A stretch of 64,000 nucleotides of DNA from Pholis gunnellus (lineage: Eukaryota; Chordata; Actinopteri; Perciformes; Pholidae): NCBI GenBank assembly GCA_910591455.2, contig OU342822.1, positions 17,087,154-17,151,153 on the forward strand, given 5' to 3'. The position numbers and the translations under genes are program-made. Under the pieces are notes generated by a model. That model saw only the letters and a program-made list of their open reading frames with translations. It made no database searches and had not been told where the DNA came from. Numbering within the stretch: position 1 is the first letter of the stretch; each line of letters opens with the position of its first letter. Positions 42,714-54,700 of this stretch are shown here, piece after piece.

Positions 42714-42842
42714 ATGGATCGGTTCTGGAAACGAAAACGTGATGTGGGAGACAACCCTGCACCCGTAAAAAGCTCCAAAGCGCGTGAAGAAGAAATATGA
42801 TCCGGAATACATTACATTTGGATTCATAATGACAGGCAGTGA
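42714..42842 (+). pseudogene. hAT-type (ZBED5/SCAND3-like) transposase start, broken
   Basis: ATG at 42714 opens M-D-R-F-W-K-R-K-R and reads about 28 codons to a stop; shifting by one base near 42784 restores K-K-K-Y-D-P-E-Y and T-F-G-F, which then stops at 42838. M-D-x-F followed by a basic stretch, then K-Y-D-P-E-Y-x-x-F-G-F is the typical start of ZBED5/SCAND3-like domesticated and mobile hAT transposases, just before their BED zinc finger. No zinc finger or catalytic part follows, so only a frameshifted, truncated 5' end is left. Confidence 0.75.
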
Positions 42843-43252
42843 TGGATGAGGGTGAGCAGGATATTTATTTCAGTCATTACGGCTGACAGTGGCATAACAC
42901 ATATTTACAGCCCTGTTCATGTTTTTTGTCATTTATTTTGGAACGTGGTCCTCGGAAATTTAGTAACAATCAGAAGGGGGCCTTCAGTTGCAGAAGGTTC
43001 AGAACTCCTGCTGCAATCTACAAAAATAAGGATTTCACATCGCAGCTCTAAAGCAGGGCACTTTCTGAATGCCAATGGTGTTTTACACTGCAGGGCTTAG
43101 TCTAGCGGCTAACGCTAGCGGACTTTAGTTCGTTGGGTATTTACTCTTTCTTAGTCATAGCTCATCTACTCGTACTTGGTTTGAATCTGAATCTCCTGAC
43201 AGAACAACACCACGGTTGAATTTCAGCCTATGCCCCGCCCTCATACATATAC

Positions 43253-43255
<3 letters not shown>
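42843..43255. other. intergenic, possibly transposon-derived
   Basis: An 84-codon frame at 42846-43100 has no recognised motif; it may be diverged DNA of the same hAT-type insertion. Confidence 0.35.
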
Positions 43256-43300
<45 letters not shown>

Positions 43301-43324
43301 TATACACATATATATATATATATA
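43256..43324. repeat. (AT)n microsatellite with ACA interruptions
   Basis: About 69 bases of TA dinucleotides with interruptions near 43294 and 43304-43307. Confidence 0.95.
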
Positions 43325-46300
43325 ACTTACTATTTCTTTGAGCCTCATGTCCTTAGCCTATGTGTTAGCGTCACTAAAGGATGATCAGAACCTTGATCTA
43401 ACTGCCTGAACATTGATCTGCATTCGGTACACGAGGATCACGTAAACACATCTTGATTATATCCAACTTCCTAGTGATGCTACAGGCTCATCCTTCTGCC
43501 TTTTAACTGTACATATTAACAACTCTCAGTTTGCTGCAAGTTGACCCAACTAAGTCCACTTGACATGACACAAAAACCTCAAAATACATGACTGTGCTGA
43601 TGACACAACGAAAGTATTAGATGCCAACATTTGATCATTCTTTTCTTTCTTGTCTAGACAGTTTAGTATCAGATTTGAGCAGCACATAATAGAAGCTTTG
43701 ATTGGACTCTAATATTAAAAGAATATAGCCAAGGACAGAGGACAAAAAATACATATTATGGTCTCATCTAGTACTTGAGTGAAAACGAACTGGGCACCAT
43801 GCTGTGGTCAAAAGGAAGCAGGCAGAGAAATGACCATGTGTACTGTAGAGAGAAGCCAAAAAGGGGATAATGAAAGAGTGCATTGGCCTGTCTACTGTAT
43901 CTACGCCTCTCTCATTAGCAGACATGAATAGAGTTGAGAATTGCTCTGAAATATGATTTTGAAATATTAATTTTCTCCTTGATTAGATTTGAAACTGATG
44001 ACTGAAACTGAAAGCGTAATCAGGCATTAATAATATCAGCCTTTACAGTAGGTTTGCAGTGGGAATGGGATCAGAGAGAGGAAGAGGATGAGAGAGAGAG
44101 AGGAAGAGGAGCATGTCTCTCCTATGATTACCCCTATGGGGTTTTAAAGCAAGCAATGGTGTTAGCAAATCACTCGGCACTGAAATCCGTTTGTTCTCAC
44201 CCCGCTCTCGTTTGTTCATTTTTTCGCCGTGTCAAAGCTTTTTGCCAAACATCATCCCACTTTGGAAAAAATAAAGAAAAAATAAAGAAACTCCTCGGTT
44301 TCTTCTTTTTTTTGCCGTTCACGTTGAGCACTCAGGGGTATTACTCTGTAATCACATTAGCAGATCATTTGTGACGGCTCTTTCACTACATGCAAAGTGT
44401 TTAAAGGATCTTTTCTCTTCCAGTGATGCGCCGGGAGGAGTCTTGAAGCAGACATTTTGCCAAAATACAGGAGGGAGGATACAAATAGAATAGGCTTTTG
44501 TTATTGTGAACGTAATCATCGGCGGTGTTTGTTTGCATGCAGTCGAATGCAAACTGCGCGTTCCAGAGTGAATAAATGATAACGAGGCATCATTACCGCC
44601 AAATCCGCTTCCTTTTGTGTGAAACGTGGCCCCGGTCCCGTGAGAGAGTATTCCACCATCTCTAGCACACACATGAGAGCTCGTGCTGAAGAAAAACAGC
44701 TCCCTGCACACTGAGGACGTAACCCAAACCTTTGCAAATGCCACCCTCCCTGTGACTAAGTTTACTGCTGCTATTTGCGTCACAACAAACAACCCCTGGG
44801 TGTGGATGATTGACAGGCTGTGAGTGATAATTTGTCACATTCTGTCATTATTTCTTTATGCTGACTCACTGTGCGTTCTGAAGCGCGCGGCGACACTGTC
44901 AACCAGAAGCGCGATGACACCTGACAGCGACAACATAAGAGAAGACGCCATCCTTTCTTTATAGAAGCGACAGGGTTTAAACTTCAGATTTAAGTGTTTC
45001 ACACTGGGGGAGAAGTAAAAATATATAGTTGCTCTTGGGTTGATGTGGCTTCGATTCATACTATCAACTTATGTACGTTTTTGCCAAAACAGCACACGTC
45101 GGCTGAAGACGACACGTATGATGGGAGAAAAGCCCTTTGAAATGCACTAACAGGCCACAAAAGTGCCTCGCATCGACCACAGCCACCGTCCCGGCAGTCA
45201 GGTCTGCGCGGAGCTGTTTAGCAACTCGCCCCATTGATCGCCTAAAGTGAACACCCGCCACAATCGGCATCCTATGACATGAGGGGGAAGCGGGGGAGTG
45301 CAAGAGGTGCAATTAGCTGCTCCCAGGAGCACTGCAGGAGTGACAGACAATCAACATGGAGGGAGGGAAAGAAAGGAGTGAGGTGCAGGGGGGGGAGACA
45401 GAAATACAAAAGAGGGGAGGAGATGAAGGTGTATACAAGGAGAGGGAGGGAGAGGGAAAAGATGGTCATTACCCAAATGGGCCGTTATGCCCCATCTATC
45501 CATCCCATGCTGCCATACCCCTTCGCCCACGCCACAGGAGTTTTAATTGGCCCAGTACACAGTGTTTGCTCAAGCACTCTGCAAGTTTGGAGAAGGGCTC
45601 TGTAGGGGAATGTGGTGAGCTCAGTCATGCTGGAAATATATAAGATGGAAAAGAGTGGGTGGAGGAGTGAGGTCTATCTGTGTCTATGCGTGTGTGTGTG
45701 TGCATTGCTGTGCATGTTCCACCGCACCTAAAACTCATATCAACGTCGAGAATTTTATACCCAGCCACGTGGATAACGAGCAGCTAGAGTTTTGGTGATT
45801 TCCTGTGAGGGGCACATAAAGAGGAATCAGCAATCTTCAGGACTCATTATATCGCTGCTGTCACTGCATTAAAAGTACTGGTCACTAAACCTAAACTCAC
45901 CGCCAAGATGAAGCCTCGCTTATTGTAAAGCCATGACTGGGATTTCTATACTATATCTGAGAGCTGATGAAAGTTTTCACAAGAGTGTATAATGGCTCCT
46001 GCACCGATAACTTCACGGCGCGCTGTGCTCATCATAAACCCCCGACTCGGATCCATATGGCTTGCACCTCACGCAGCAATGTTAATTTAGATCCCTTTGC
46101 GAGAGCGAAGTTGACTTAAAAGTTGAACAGACTTTCCCCGGCCCCCCCCCCCCCCGGCAGAGGGTAGAACTGAAGCTTCCAGTTAGAGATGCCGTGATGG
46201 GAAGACGGAGTGAAGTCTTGTCTTTTTCAATCAGATGAATACCCTCCATTGGATTATCTCACCTGGCAAAGATGGAGAGTCCTTGGCTACGGGGAAAGTC

Positions 46301-47157
46301 TTTGCTTGTGGCTGTGACACTATTAAATCCTCAGTATGTGACTCAGAACACTTCCAGTTGCCTGTGCATTTTCTTTTCTTTTTTTAAATGCAACAACTAT
46401 AACAACAAGTAATAAACAAATGGGACAAAAGCACCATATGTCATTTACAGAATGTAATTAATACAACAGAGATAGTGAAACATTTGTTTTCCTTTTTTAA
46501 ATATGACTTTCACTAAAATGATGAGCCTGTATCTTAAGTTTTTACATATTATAACGTTTGCATGTTTTGGAAGTTTGCACTACACATTAATTAAACTGTC
46601 ACTATCGTTTTATTTGATCAAAAAAACAGCAGCTCTAATACCTCCCCAGCACAGTGGACTACAGACCTGCAGTCCACTGCAACAAACATCTTGATATCTT
46701 AGTCGAGACTTTTAAAAGATGTTGAAAATGAACCGTTAATTGTATATTTTTGGCAAAATCATTTGTTTTATCTTGACTTTACTTCCTCAGCAAATGAAAT
46801 GCTTAATCAGTAAACTCAAACAGAGGCAGTATTTGCCCAAAGATGTTTTCTTTATAATGATTTATTAATCATATCTCATCAAATGTGTAAGATCACTCTT
46901 TCAATATTTATTTGACAGGGTCTTAGGATTCTTTAAGTTTTTTTTATACATGAAGTAAAAACATTTTTACTTTTTTTTACTCTTCAGAAGAACAAGACGA
47001 AGCCGGTTCGAGGAATACTTTTTACTATATTTTATGGGTGCATCAATATTTTTATGATAAAAATTCTTCACACCTCTCATTCTCTCACACACTCGGACAA
47101 GCACAATTGAACATTTTCTGATAGCCTTGTCTGATCCAGGTATGTCCAACGAAAACA
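43325..47157. other. intergenic, nothing recognised
   Basis: A purine-rich stretch lies at 44073-44110 and another at 45355-45465. A C-run is at 46143-46155. The 146-codon minus frame at 44352-44792 and the 108-codon frame at 45279-45605 lack known motifs. Confidence 0.5.
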
Positions 47158-47200
47158 TCACACACACACACACGCACACGCACACGCACACGCACACGCA
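47158..47200. repeat. compound CA then (CACACG)n repeat
   Basis: CA dinucleotides pass into about four CACACG hexamers (47170-47199), a higher-order unit likely grown from one CA to CG change. Confidence 0.9.
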
Positions 47201-47804
47201 TAGGTCCATAATTGATGTGCTCAACTTATCCAGTTGGAGCAGAGGAATGGGATGGTGAATTAATCATGGAGGGAAGTCTGTGAGCTCTTTGGCGAGAGAG
47301 AGAGCAGGAGAACCTCGCACTGATGAGCGATGATGGAGGTTAGGACAGGCAGGACCGGTGCCATGAATGTGCTGAACAAGGCGGGCCGAGCACAGCACAG
47401 CGTCATGTACGACCACACGACGCCATGCAGCCCGTGTGTTGTAAAAGCTGACCTCATAAATACGTCAATGAATCACTGCTGGAAAACCACTTGATATGAA
47501 TACAATATTCATCACTCAAACAAGCCGGCTGCACTAAGTAACTGCAGAATTATTGCCTGTTTTCCCTTTGATCTTAGAGTAAACTAAATATCTCTTTATC
47601 ATATGGCCAGATGGAGTGAGTGTTGAACTGATTTCATCAGGCAAAAGGATGGATGGTGGTAGATGAAAAGGACAAGCTGTCCCTGACATGCTGGGTAAAA
47701 TGGAGGGCAATTCAACATTGGAACACTTTGTGCGCTTGATTTGAAAATAAATATTGAGTATCAACCAAGTGGCAATCTCAGGTTCTGAAAACTAAAGCTA
47801 ATGC
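47201..47804. other. intergenic, nothing recognised
   Basis: No supported feature. Confidence 0.5.
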
Positions 47805-47985
47805 AGAAGTGTCTTTACCTTGCGTCCTCCCTACTGGCAATCAGGGGGCGACTCCTCTGGTTGAATAGAAGTCTATGAGAAAATGACTCTACTTCTCTCT
47901 TGATTTATTACCTCAGTAAACATTGTGAACACGAGTTTATGGTCTCAATCTCTAGTTTAAAGCCTTCTTTAGAAGTGCAATAGAT
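47805..47985 (+). repeat. percomorph interspersed repeat, plus copy
   Basis: Has GAAGTGTCTTTACC, TCAGGGGGCGACTCCTCTGG, AGAAGTCTATGAGAAAATGA and GAGTTTATGGTCTCAATC, matching the inverted copy at 20768-20945. A widely seen percomorph repeat, class unknown to me. Confidence 0.78.
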
Positions 47986-50900
47986 GTCGTGTGTACAGAA
48001 TAAACAACATAACAGAGTTACAACACATTAACTTCATATGACAGAAATGATTCATATAATGAGAGGAGTAAGCATAATGTTGGAAAAATTACTACTACTA
48101 CTAGTAGTGGGTGTCAGCAGGGCCATGGCAGGAGGCAGGACCAGTTGCTTATAGATTTTTTCACTTCAATATAAAATTTGATTTCTTAAAATGTTTTGAC
48201 TTGTCAAATTGTCCAAATCTCTGTTAATTTCATTTATTTATTAAATGAATAGACCTACATTTTCCATTTGGTATATGGTAGTTTGGATATCGTATCCTAT
48301 ATCGTATCATATTGTGCTCATTATAACACATTATAGATCGGTAAATACCGTTAATAATTAACTGCACGTACAACATTTATACAAAACAATAGATTTCTGG
48401 GAGAATCTAATCACGCACATTTGCTTATTTTTTCATCGGCAAATGAATAATTTGAGCACCAAATGCAAAGCTTGAGACGGGTCTCCCTGAGTTATCTTGA
48501 ACTGTTTTTATTTCAGCACAGGTTCCTGAGGTTTACGCAGTCCATCGAACCATTAATCCTTCTCAGAGATACAGACATGAATTGTTTATATGAAGAACTT
48601 CTTTTTCATTTGGATCGATTTTTGTGCCTTGACCCAGCGGATTAAAAGAAAAGGGCAAAACTTTAGTAGCTGAAAAACATTTGACTGAAGCGGCGCAGTG
48701 GCAGAAACTAGGGAAATAACCCACAGAGTAAAAACAAACCCTGAATGATGCTCACAGCTCATGTGACTGCGAGCATCCAAGTCAGTCACCCCGAGTGCGA
48801 AAACTCATCTGTCTGCCGCTGTACAGTACATTGCCTTCGAACGCTCTGAAATGTCTGTGTCTGGCAATACATTTTCATCGTATGAGTGCAACTTAAATGG
48901 TCTATCTAGATGTTTCAGTTGCGCCGAAAAACACCATCAATATCACTAATGTACCTTACAAGGGCGAGACGACATTGTGCTAAGAGCAACTATGAAGTTA
49001 AATTACGCGAGCAGAATATCACCTCCTGGATGCTTTCAGCTTCAAGGTCGGTTATGAGCTGGTGTGATTTGACCCTGGGTGGAAGACGGGACGTTTTGAG
49101 GTACTGATGTTAAGAATAAATAAAATAACCGAACAGACACGACTTTTCCTAAGAGACTCGAGGCTTATCTAATAACGGGTTCAGATGTACTGCAGAGGAA
49201 CCACGTGTGGGTCGAAGTTGTTCATGGTCCGACTGTTTCTCTGTCCCTTCCTCTCCGTTCCTCCGTACACCTCCTCTCTCCCTCTGTCTCTCTCTCTCTC
49301 TCTCTCCGCCTCGCTCTCCCTAAATCTGTTCCACTCCAGCGGACTCTCCCCTTTAATCCGATCTGATGAGGACCCCGGTTGTCCCCTTCTCACTACCGCA
49401 TGGAGAAATGTATGCTAATGTGGCCCGACTGCAAGAAATGGAAATTGGACTCCTCAGCGCTCCTGCAGCAGCCTGAGACAATGCAGCCGTGAAAGAGAGG
49501 CGGCGTTGTTCCACAACAAAACCCCAAACGGGGAGATAAGAACTTGTCAAATTTGATCAGCTATGAATTATGCATCACTGGCCACTGAGTTGAAGCGTCG
49601 TGCTTTTTTTGATGAATCCCCTTTATCTCTTCATCTGTTTTAGCAATCGCCGTCAGGAACTCTGTCTTCATGTACATTTATATAAGCGTGTGTGCATACG
49701 CAGTGACTCAAGACTTACTGTGTGTACAGTAAGTGTGTGTCGACGAGATAAAGCCTCCAACAGTGATAAAGACACAGAGACAAGAACTTTATTTTTTGCT
49801 TTTCTGATCTTCAGAAAAAAAAGAAGAAGAAAGGAGTAGCACATTGTGAATTCACATCCAGGACGAACAAAGGCAACTTGTAAAGGGCTCTATCAGGTAA
49901 ACCTTAGATGTAAGCAGAAGCCCTTATCACAGATACCCCTCCATCTGGGCGAGTGGTTGGGGAAAGAGCTGCTAACAGGATTATGTCTGACGTGTTCGCC
50001 TTTACCAAGCAGACAAAGGGGCACGATCGATATGTGACTAATGTGATCGGGGAGGGCTATCACCCTTCGTCTCCTGCTTTCAACGAAACCCCATCAACCA
50101 TGCGGCCGTGTAGCGCCGTGCACGTGACCGCAAATGTTCCCTCCTCTCCGAGCCCCTAGTACAGTAAGCTAACTCTGAGGGCAGCATATCTTCCTGAAAT
50201 GGGATACGTCTGATATCATCCGATGTCTCTCAATTTGATAATTTGAATCCACAGTGGAGCAGAGAGGCGAATCAGCCGCATTGCTAACAGATCAGGGTTC
50301 TTGTTGGTTGACAATTGAGCGTGCCCTCCGAGTGCAATTTCATTTACGCACAGCCCAGGACTGCAGGTAGCATGAGCCGAGCATATCTCATTAAAATAGA
50401 GCAGAAAGTGCTGTGCCTGAGTCTATTGTGCTCGGTAATTCCTTGGTGATGTATTCCTCCCCCATCCTGCTAATGTAACAGCGTCTCAGATCCCGAAACC
50501 CCATTCGCCTCTCCATCCTCTCCTTCTCCGGGAAGGAGAGAGTGTGATCTCCCCTAAGTTAATGAAATTGTCACAGCACCTTATGAAATCACCACCGTGT
50601 AAGCAATAACATCTGGCAAATAGATGGCGCATATAATGTCCGCTGAGCCTCACTACACACAACCCTGTTAATGAGTGGAGAGACAGAATGACGGGGACGC
50701 AGACAATTCGGGAGCCGATTGATGAAGAACAGACAGGATGTTGTCAAAGTGCGAAACTAAAAGATGGAGAACTAAAAAAATAAATGATGTGAAAATGATC
50801 AAGAATCCTTTTTTTATTTCAACATTGTGTGATAATTGATACAAATGTAACAAAAGACAACCTTCAATCTGGAGCAACAGATTAAAGATTCACGTGCCAT

Positions 50901-50994
50901 CAAGGTTTGTGTGACAAGGCCTGGCAATTAATAGATTTTAAAGAATGATGTCTTAACATTTTCCCCTTTCACTCTTGGCTTGTTTGTGTGTTTT
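47986..50994. other. intergenic; CT tract and possible regulatory stretch
   Basis: A (CT)n tract is at 49272-49306. The part 50380-50650 is free of simple repeats and could be a conserved non-coding element, which is unproven. No gene recognised. Confidence 0.45.
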
Positions 50995-51075
50995 GGGACG
51001 GCTGTGTCTCGGGAGGTGGAGCGGGTCATCCACTAGTTGGAAGATCGGAAGTTCGAACCCCGGCTCTTTCAGACC
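50995..51075 (+). mobile_element. tRNA-derived SINE head
   Basis: Begins GGGACGGCTGTGTCTCGGGA and holds an A-box-like GGTGGAGCGGGT and a perfect B box GTTCGAACCCC at 51051-51061. This is the familiar head of a teleost tRNA-derived repeat. The usual tail (GTCCTTGGGCAAG) is missing; the next bases belong to another repeat. It is not a functional tRNA gene: the arms do not form a cloverleaf. Confidence 0.75.
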
Positions 51076-51087
51076 TCGTGTCGACTA

Positions 51088-51200
51088 CAGATGCACCAGT
51101 GCTGAGATGGGATGTCTGTCCAATACTGACTCAAATAACTGGATTGTGACAACGAGCCGATTCAATCCTGTGTTTATATACTTTTTACAATATATACTGG
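51088..51200 (+). mobile_element. hAT-like repeat fragment
   Basis: AGATGCACCAGTGCTGAGAT, then TACTGACTCAAATAACTGGA and GAGCCGATTCAATCCTGTGT; related to the element at 25960 and to a known GATGCACCGAT-ended fish hAT-type repeat. It abuts the SINE head, which seems broken by it or joined to it. Confidence 0.6.
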
Positions 51201-51539
51201 AAATCTAATTACTGTTTAAGCTTTGACCAAGTTGCTGTGAATGAAAGAAGTTGCTGGTGTACAATTTATCACATTAACCACCGGTTAAAGTTTCGTGAAC
51301 TGCATAGCTTTAATTTGACAAGCGATTCTACTGGTCATGGGAATTTTATTTAAATTATTTTAGTCCAATTTCTTTTTTCCTGCTACTAAATCCTGGTGTG
51401 ACTCAGCTCATGAGAGTGGGCACGTAGTGAAGAGGCTTATGCCAGAAGGTTATGGGATAGGGAATCACTGAAGATTCTCCGATGCACTGTATAATGATAC
51501 AAATCTGCTGCGTGTGCATGTGTTCCCAGTTACTGCATC
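51201..51539. other. intergenic, nothing recognised
   Basis: No supported feature. Confidence 0.5.
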
Positions 51540-51857
51540 ATGCTGAGCAGAGCGGAGAGCGCCCCAGCTCCTCAGCTTCACTGGCAGGCCTCTGACAGTT
51601 GGTGCTGGCTGTCCTCCCAACCTGCCGTTCCGACGGGACGCCAGCTGGCCCGCCGCCGCCGCAGCCGCCACCGCCGCCTCTCCACCGTCATCACCAGGGA
51701 GGCCGGCTCAATGAAAGACAGGGCGTAGAAGGAGAGCGAGAGAAGATGGGAGCTGCCAGCTCGCACCATCCTCACCCGCTCACTGAGATGTTAAATCTGT
51801 CGTCGGCCTCGCTGTCTCCCGTCGCCGGCTTGCGGATTTGTATGCAAGACGGTGAGT
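51540..51857 (+). promoter_or_regulatory. CpG-rich block ending in a splice donor; candidate alternative first exon
   Basis: The block is GC-rich with CCG repeats at 51650-51682 and many CpGs, in contrast to the flanks. The frame from ATG 51599 (also ATG 51788) is open through 51851, where a consensus GTGAGT begins at 51852. The donor is in phase 1, like that of the mdga2 exon at 62394, so splicing to mdga2 exon 2 would keep the frame. The encoded segment is proline-rich and lacks a signal peptide. It may equally be a long non-coding RNA promoter or a chance GC-rich island. Confidence 0.35.
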
Positions 51858-54129
51858 GTAACTCATTGCCGACTGCCTCCTTTACCCGTTCCCTCATCCG
51901 GGGGGGGGCGCACTCAGCTTCCCGGGGCATCTCCAGCACCACACTGTGTCGAGAATCATTTATGATAACAACAAAACATTCGGCGAAAAACCTTGAAGGA
52001 GCACAAAGCATTCAAGTGTCAACGGGGTCAGCTTCCTATAGCGAGAGTCCCGCTGTTCCCGCTCTTTAATGAAGCCCCGTCTGAGCAGGCTTTAATCAGC
52101 CAGAGGAGGAGGATGGGTACACTGTTGTGATTATCTATTTATTAAGCGGCCCTCCTTGCGTTTCCCCATGTTCTTTGTCACCTGCGTGTCTCATTGGAAG
52201 TGTTTGGTCAGCAGTGCTGAGGGCAGCACATCGAACCTGCATCGCGGTGTAATTAGGCCCTCCACATATCACAGTTCTGCTTGGCTCTGCTCTCCTGAGA
52301 CGTACTATCATGTCGACACACACACATACCCCTGGAAACCCAACCCCCAGACCCCTCTGAGACACACACACACACACACACATTCTAAAACAAGCTCATG
52401 TGTCTGTGCACGCTTGAACACATACAGTATAATGTGTGTATATATATGAAGAAAGATGGCTGGGATTACGTGGTACACGCGTTCACTACAAGGCAATGAT
52501 ATGCTATTTCTGATTCAGTTTCATGACCTCTGCCTCAGCTACGTCTCTCTTCTTACAGGTGGAGTAATGGCACACGCCGTCCTATTAGCAATCCTCGTGT
52601 AAAAAGGTGATTTAAGAATCAAAGTAATCCGTTTTGGAACAGTCACACTTGATTATGGTACAGCCTGTCAGACTGCCAAATCCTATACTGTAGCAACTTT
52701 TGCATTTATATCCCATTTACGCAGCCACGGGTGTCTGCTCTCATTTTACATCTATTAGCAACATATAAGTCTACCGTGTTGGATGCCTGCCCAGCAATTA
52801 AATGACAGCTGGGAAATGTGATGAATGATGATAAGAAATAAGTACATACTAATAGAGAAAAGACAGATGAGTGAAATCTTCCACTTATCCGCCCACAGTT
52901 TCAGTTAATGGACTCTAAACATCCATGTTTTGTGGTTACATCTGCATTCATACAACAGCATGCATCCAAATTGACTGATGTGAGAAACAACGTTACCTCA
53001 GATGCAATTCGCATTAGCGTCTCACAAAAGATTAAATCTAATTTCATGATGAGCTCTGCATGATGATTGAGGAGTTTCAGAGCTCACAAAATCTACAAAC
53101 TCACCCACTGCTCACACAGGCGTCTATGAGCCTCAGTCATCATAAAAACGACGTCTCAGTTGCTTGGACACACGAGAGACACGAGAGACAGGAGAGTACG
53201 GGGAGTTAAAGCTGAGCGAAACGGAGTTTGTTGCTGAATGAAACGCGACTCCCTTTTTATTCAGCTATATGCACCAAAAGCCGATCACATCCCAGGTGTT
53301 GCTTTGGGTGAGGATTAAAATGTTCAGACTAAGACGTGTGATGAGGTTTCAACAACCTCGGTAAAATGGTTCTCTGACGTACTCCGCCAACATTTCAAAT
53401 ATTCATGATGTTGTAAGCTCCAAGGTAAAAAAAAGAAAGTCAGCTCATATCACTCCCCCCCAAAAAAACCCCACTTAACTGACAGGTTGAATAAGACACA
53501 AACTCTACCGGGTATTCAGATAGTACATGAAAAAGCGTGACAGTGTGAATATCTAATTGTTATTTATTACTGATGCATGAATTGTATCGGGTCTATACAT
53601 GGTATTGATGTGAATTTATCATTATTCCTCATCTATTGGAAGTTACCCAAAGTCAAATTGAGGTAACACGGCTTTCACCAACCGCATCATTGAGCTGCTG
53701 AGCGTTGTGATATTCCTGATGACAGCTTGTGGAGTGAACAAAGGTTTCGCTCAACCATTGACTTCACAGCCAAAGTCCACCGACAGCGAGGCTTTTCATG
53801 TAACAAAAAAAAGAAGGAATCTGGTCGAATACATATCCATCACCTGCCACGAAGTAAGCAGTAGCTCACTTCTAACATTTCCTGACACATCGCAACGAGA
53901 TCATTCCCCCCAGGCTCTGTCGTCCTGGATTTATTTTGGCTGCTGCTGTCACGCCATTCCTGCAGCAATGTTTGATGATGGGAAGTCCAGACAAGCTAAG
54001 TACGTTAGTTTATATCAGTTCCTATTGATCCCAAACGCAATATCTCTTTGTTCAGATTGACATAGGAGGAAAATAGCAGTTTCTTTTTTTTTTTGTTATA
54101 AATCTTTACTTTCTGTTGCGAAATTTTAA
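51858..54129. other. intergenic, nothing recognised
   Basis: CA runs at 52315-52326 and 52362-52382. Short tandem ACACGAGAG at 53171-53190. T-run near 54084-54094. A 117-codon frame at 53707-54060 lacks known motifs. Confidence 0.5.
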
Positions 54130-54700
54130 AGATTAAAGCTCCCATTGATATATTTGATGTTAACAATGGATGAAAATACTATGTATAATGTGAAAGGGGT
54201 GGCTTGCAGTGACACATAGTAGTATCACCCGACTATGCAGACCTCCTCTGCTCTGCTGAGCGTTTTAGCATCTATCAGTTCCTTGTTTTCGTTTTTTACG
54301 ACTTGCAACTTTAAGGTTTTGATTTACTCTCATCAGCATCATTTTCGGCAGCTTTGAAAAGCCCAACGAACCCCACCTACCCATCCAGACAGACGAAGCT
54401 GGTGAATGTTGCTGAGCCTTTAGGAGCTAAACAGACAGATGTTTCTTCTCAGGAGTTGGTGGAGACCAAAGCAGAGTGAATAGATAGTTAGATAGATACT
54501 TTATTAATCCCGCAAGGGGAAATTTGTTGGAATATTGGACAAAACTGTCGCCATAGCACCTTCTAAAATGTGATATTACTTCAGTGTTGCGTTCACAGCT
54601 TGTTGTTGTGCTGCCCCTATAGCTAAGAAAAAACTAATAATGTGGGTTTAAGAATTCATGAAATTAGTATTTCTGAACTGTTAGCTATCCCGCAGAGCTA
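54130..54700 (+). repeat. percomorph repeat hosting a LINE-tail insertion
   Basis: Contains CTCAGGAGTTGGTGGAGACC, AAAGCAGAGTGA and, after an insertion, AATATTGGAC; uninterrupted versions of this order are common in percomorph genomes. Boundaries are rough. Confidence 0.55.
54483..54529 (+). mobile_element. LINE 3' tail insertion (TTTATTAATCCC type)
   Basis: GATAG repeats, then ATACTTTATTAATCCCGCAA and GGGGAAATTT: the common end of fish LINEs of this tail type. It is flanked by GAATA at 54478-54482 and 54530-54534, a possible short target duplication, and splits the host repeat. Only 47 bp, so extremely 5'-truncated. Confidence 0.7.

Noticed and set aside
44352..44792. 146-codon minus-strand ORF
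   Set aside because: No known motif and no codon bias; expected by chance over 64 kb.
45279..45643. Overlapping Gly/Arg/Lys-rich ORFs
   Set aside because: They arise from a purine-rich low-complexity stretch.
50995..51075. Possible functional tRNA gene
   Set aside because: A perfect B box exists, but the sequence does not fold into a cloverleaf with paired acceptor ends and matches a known SINE head.
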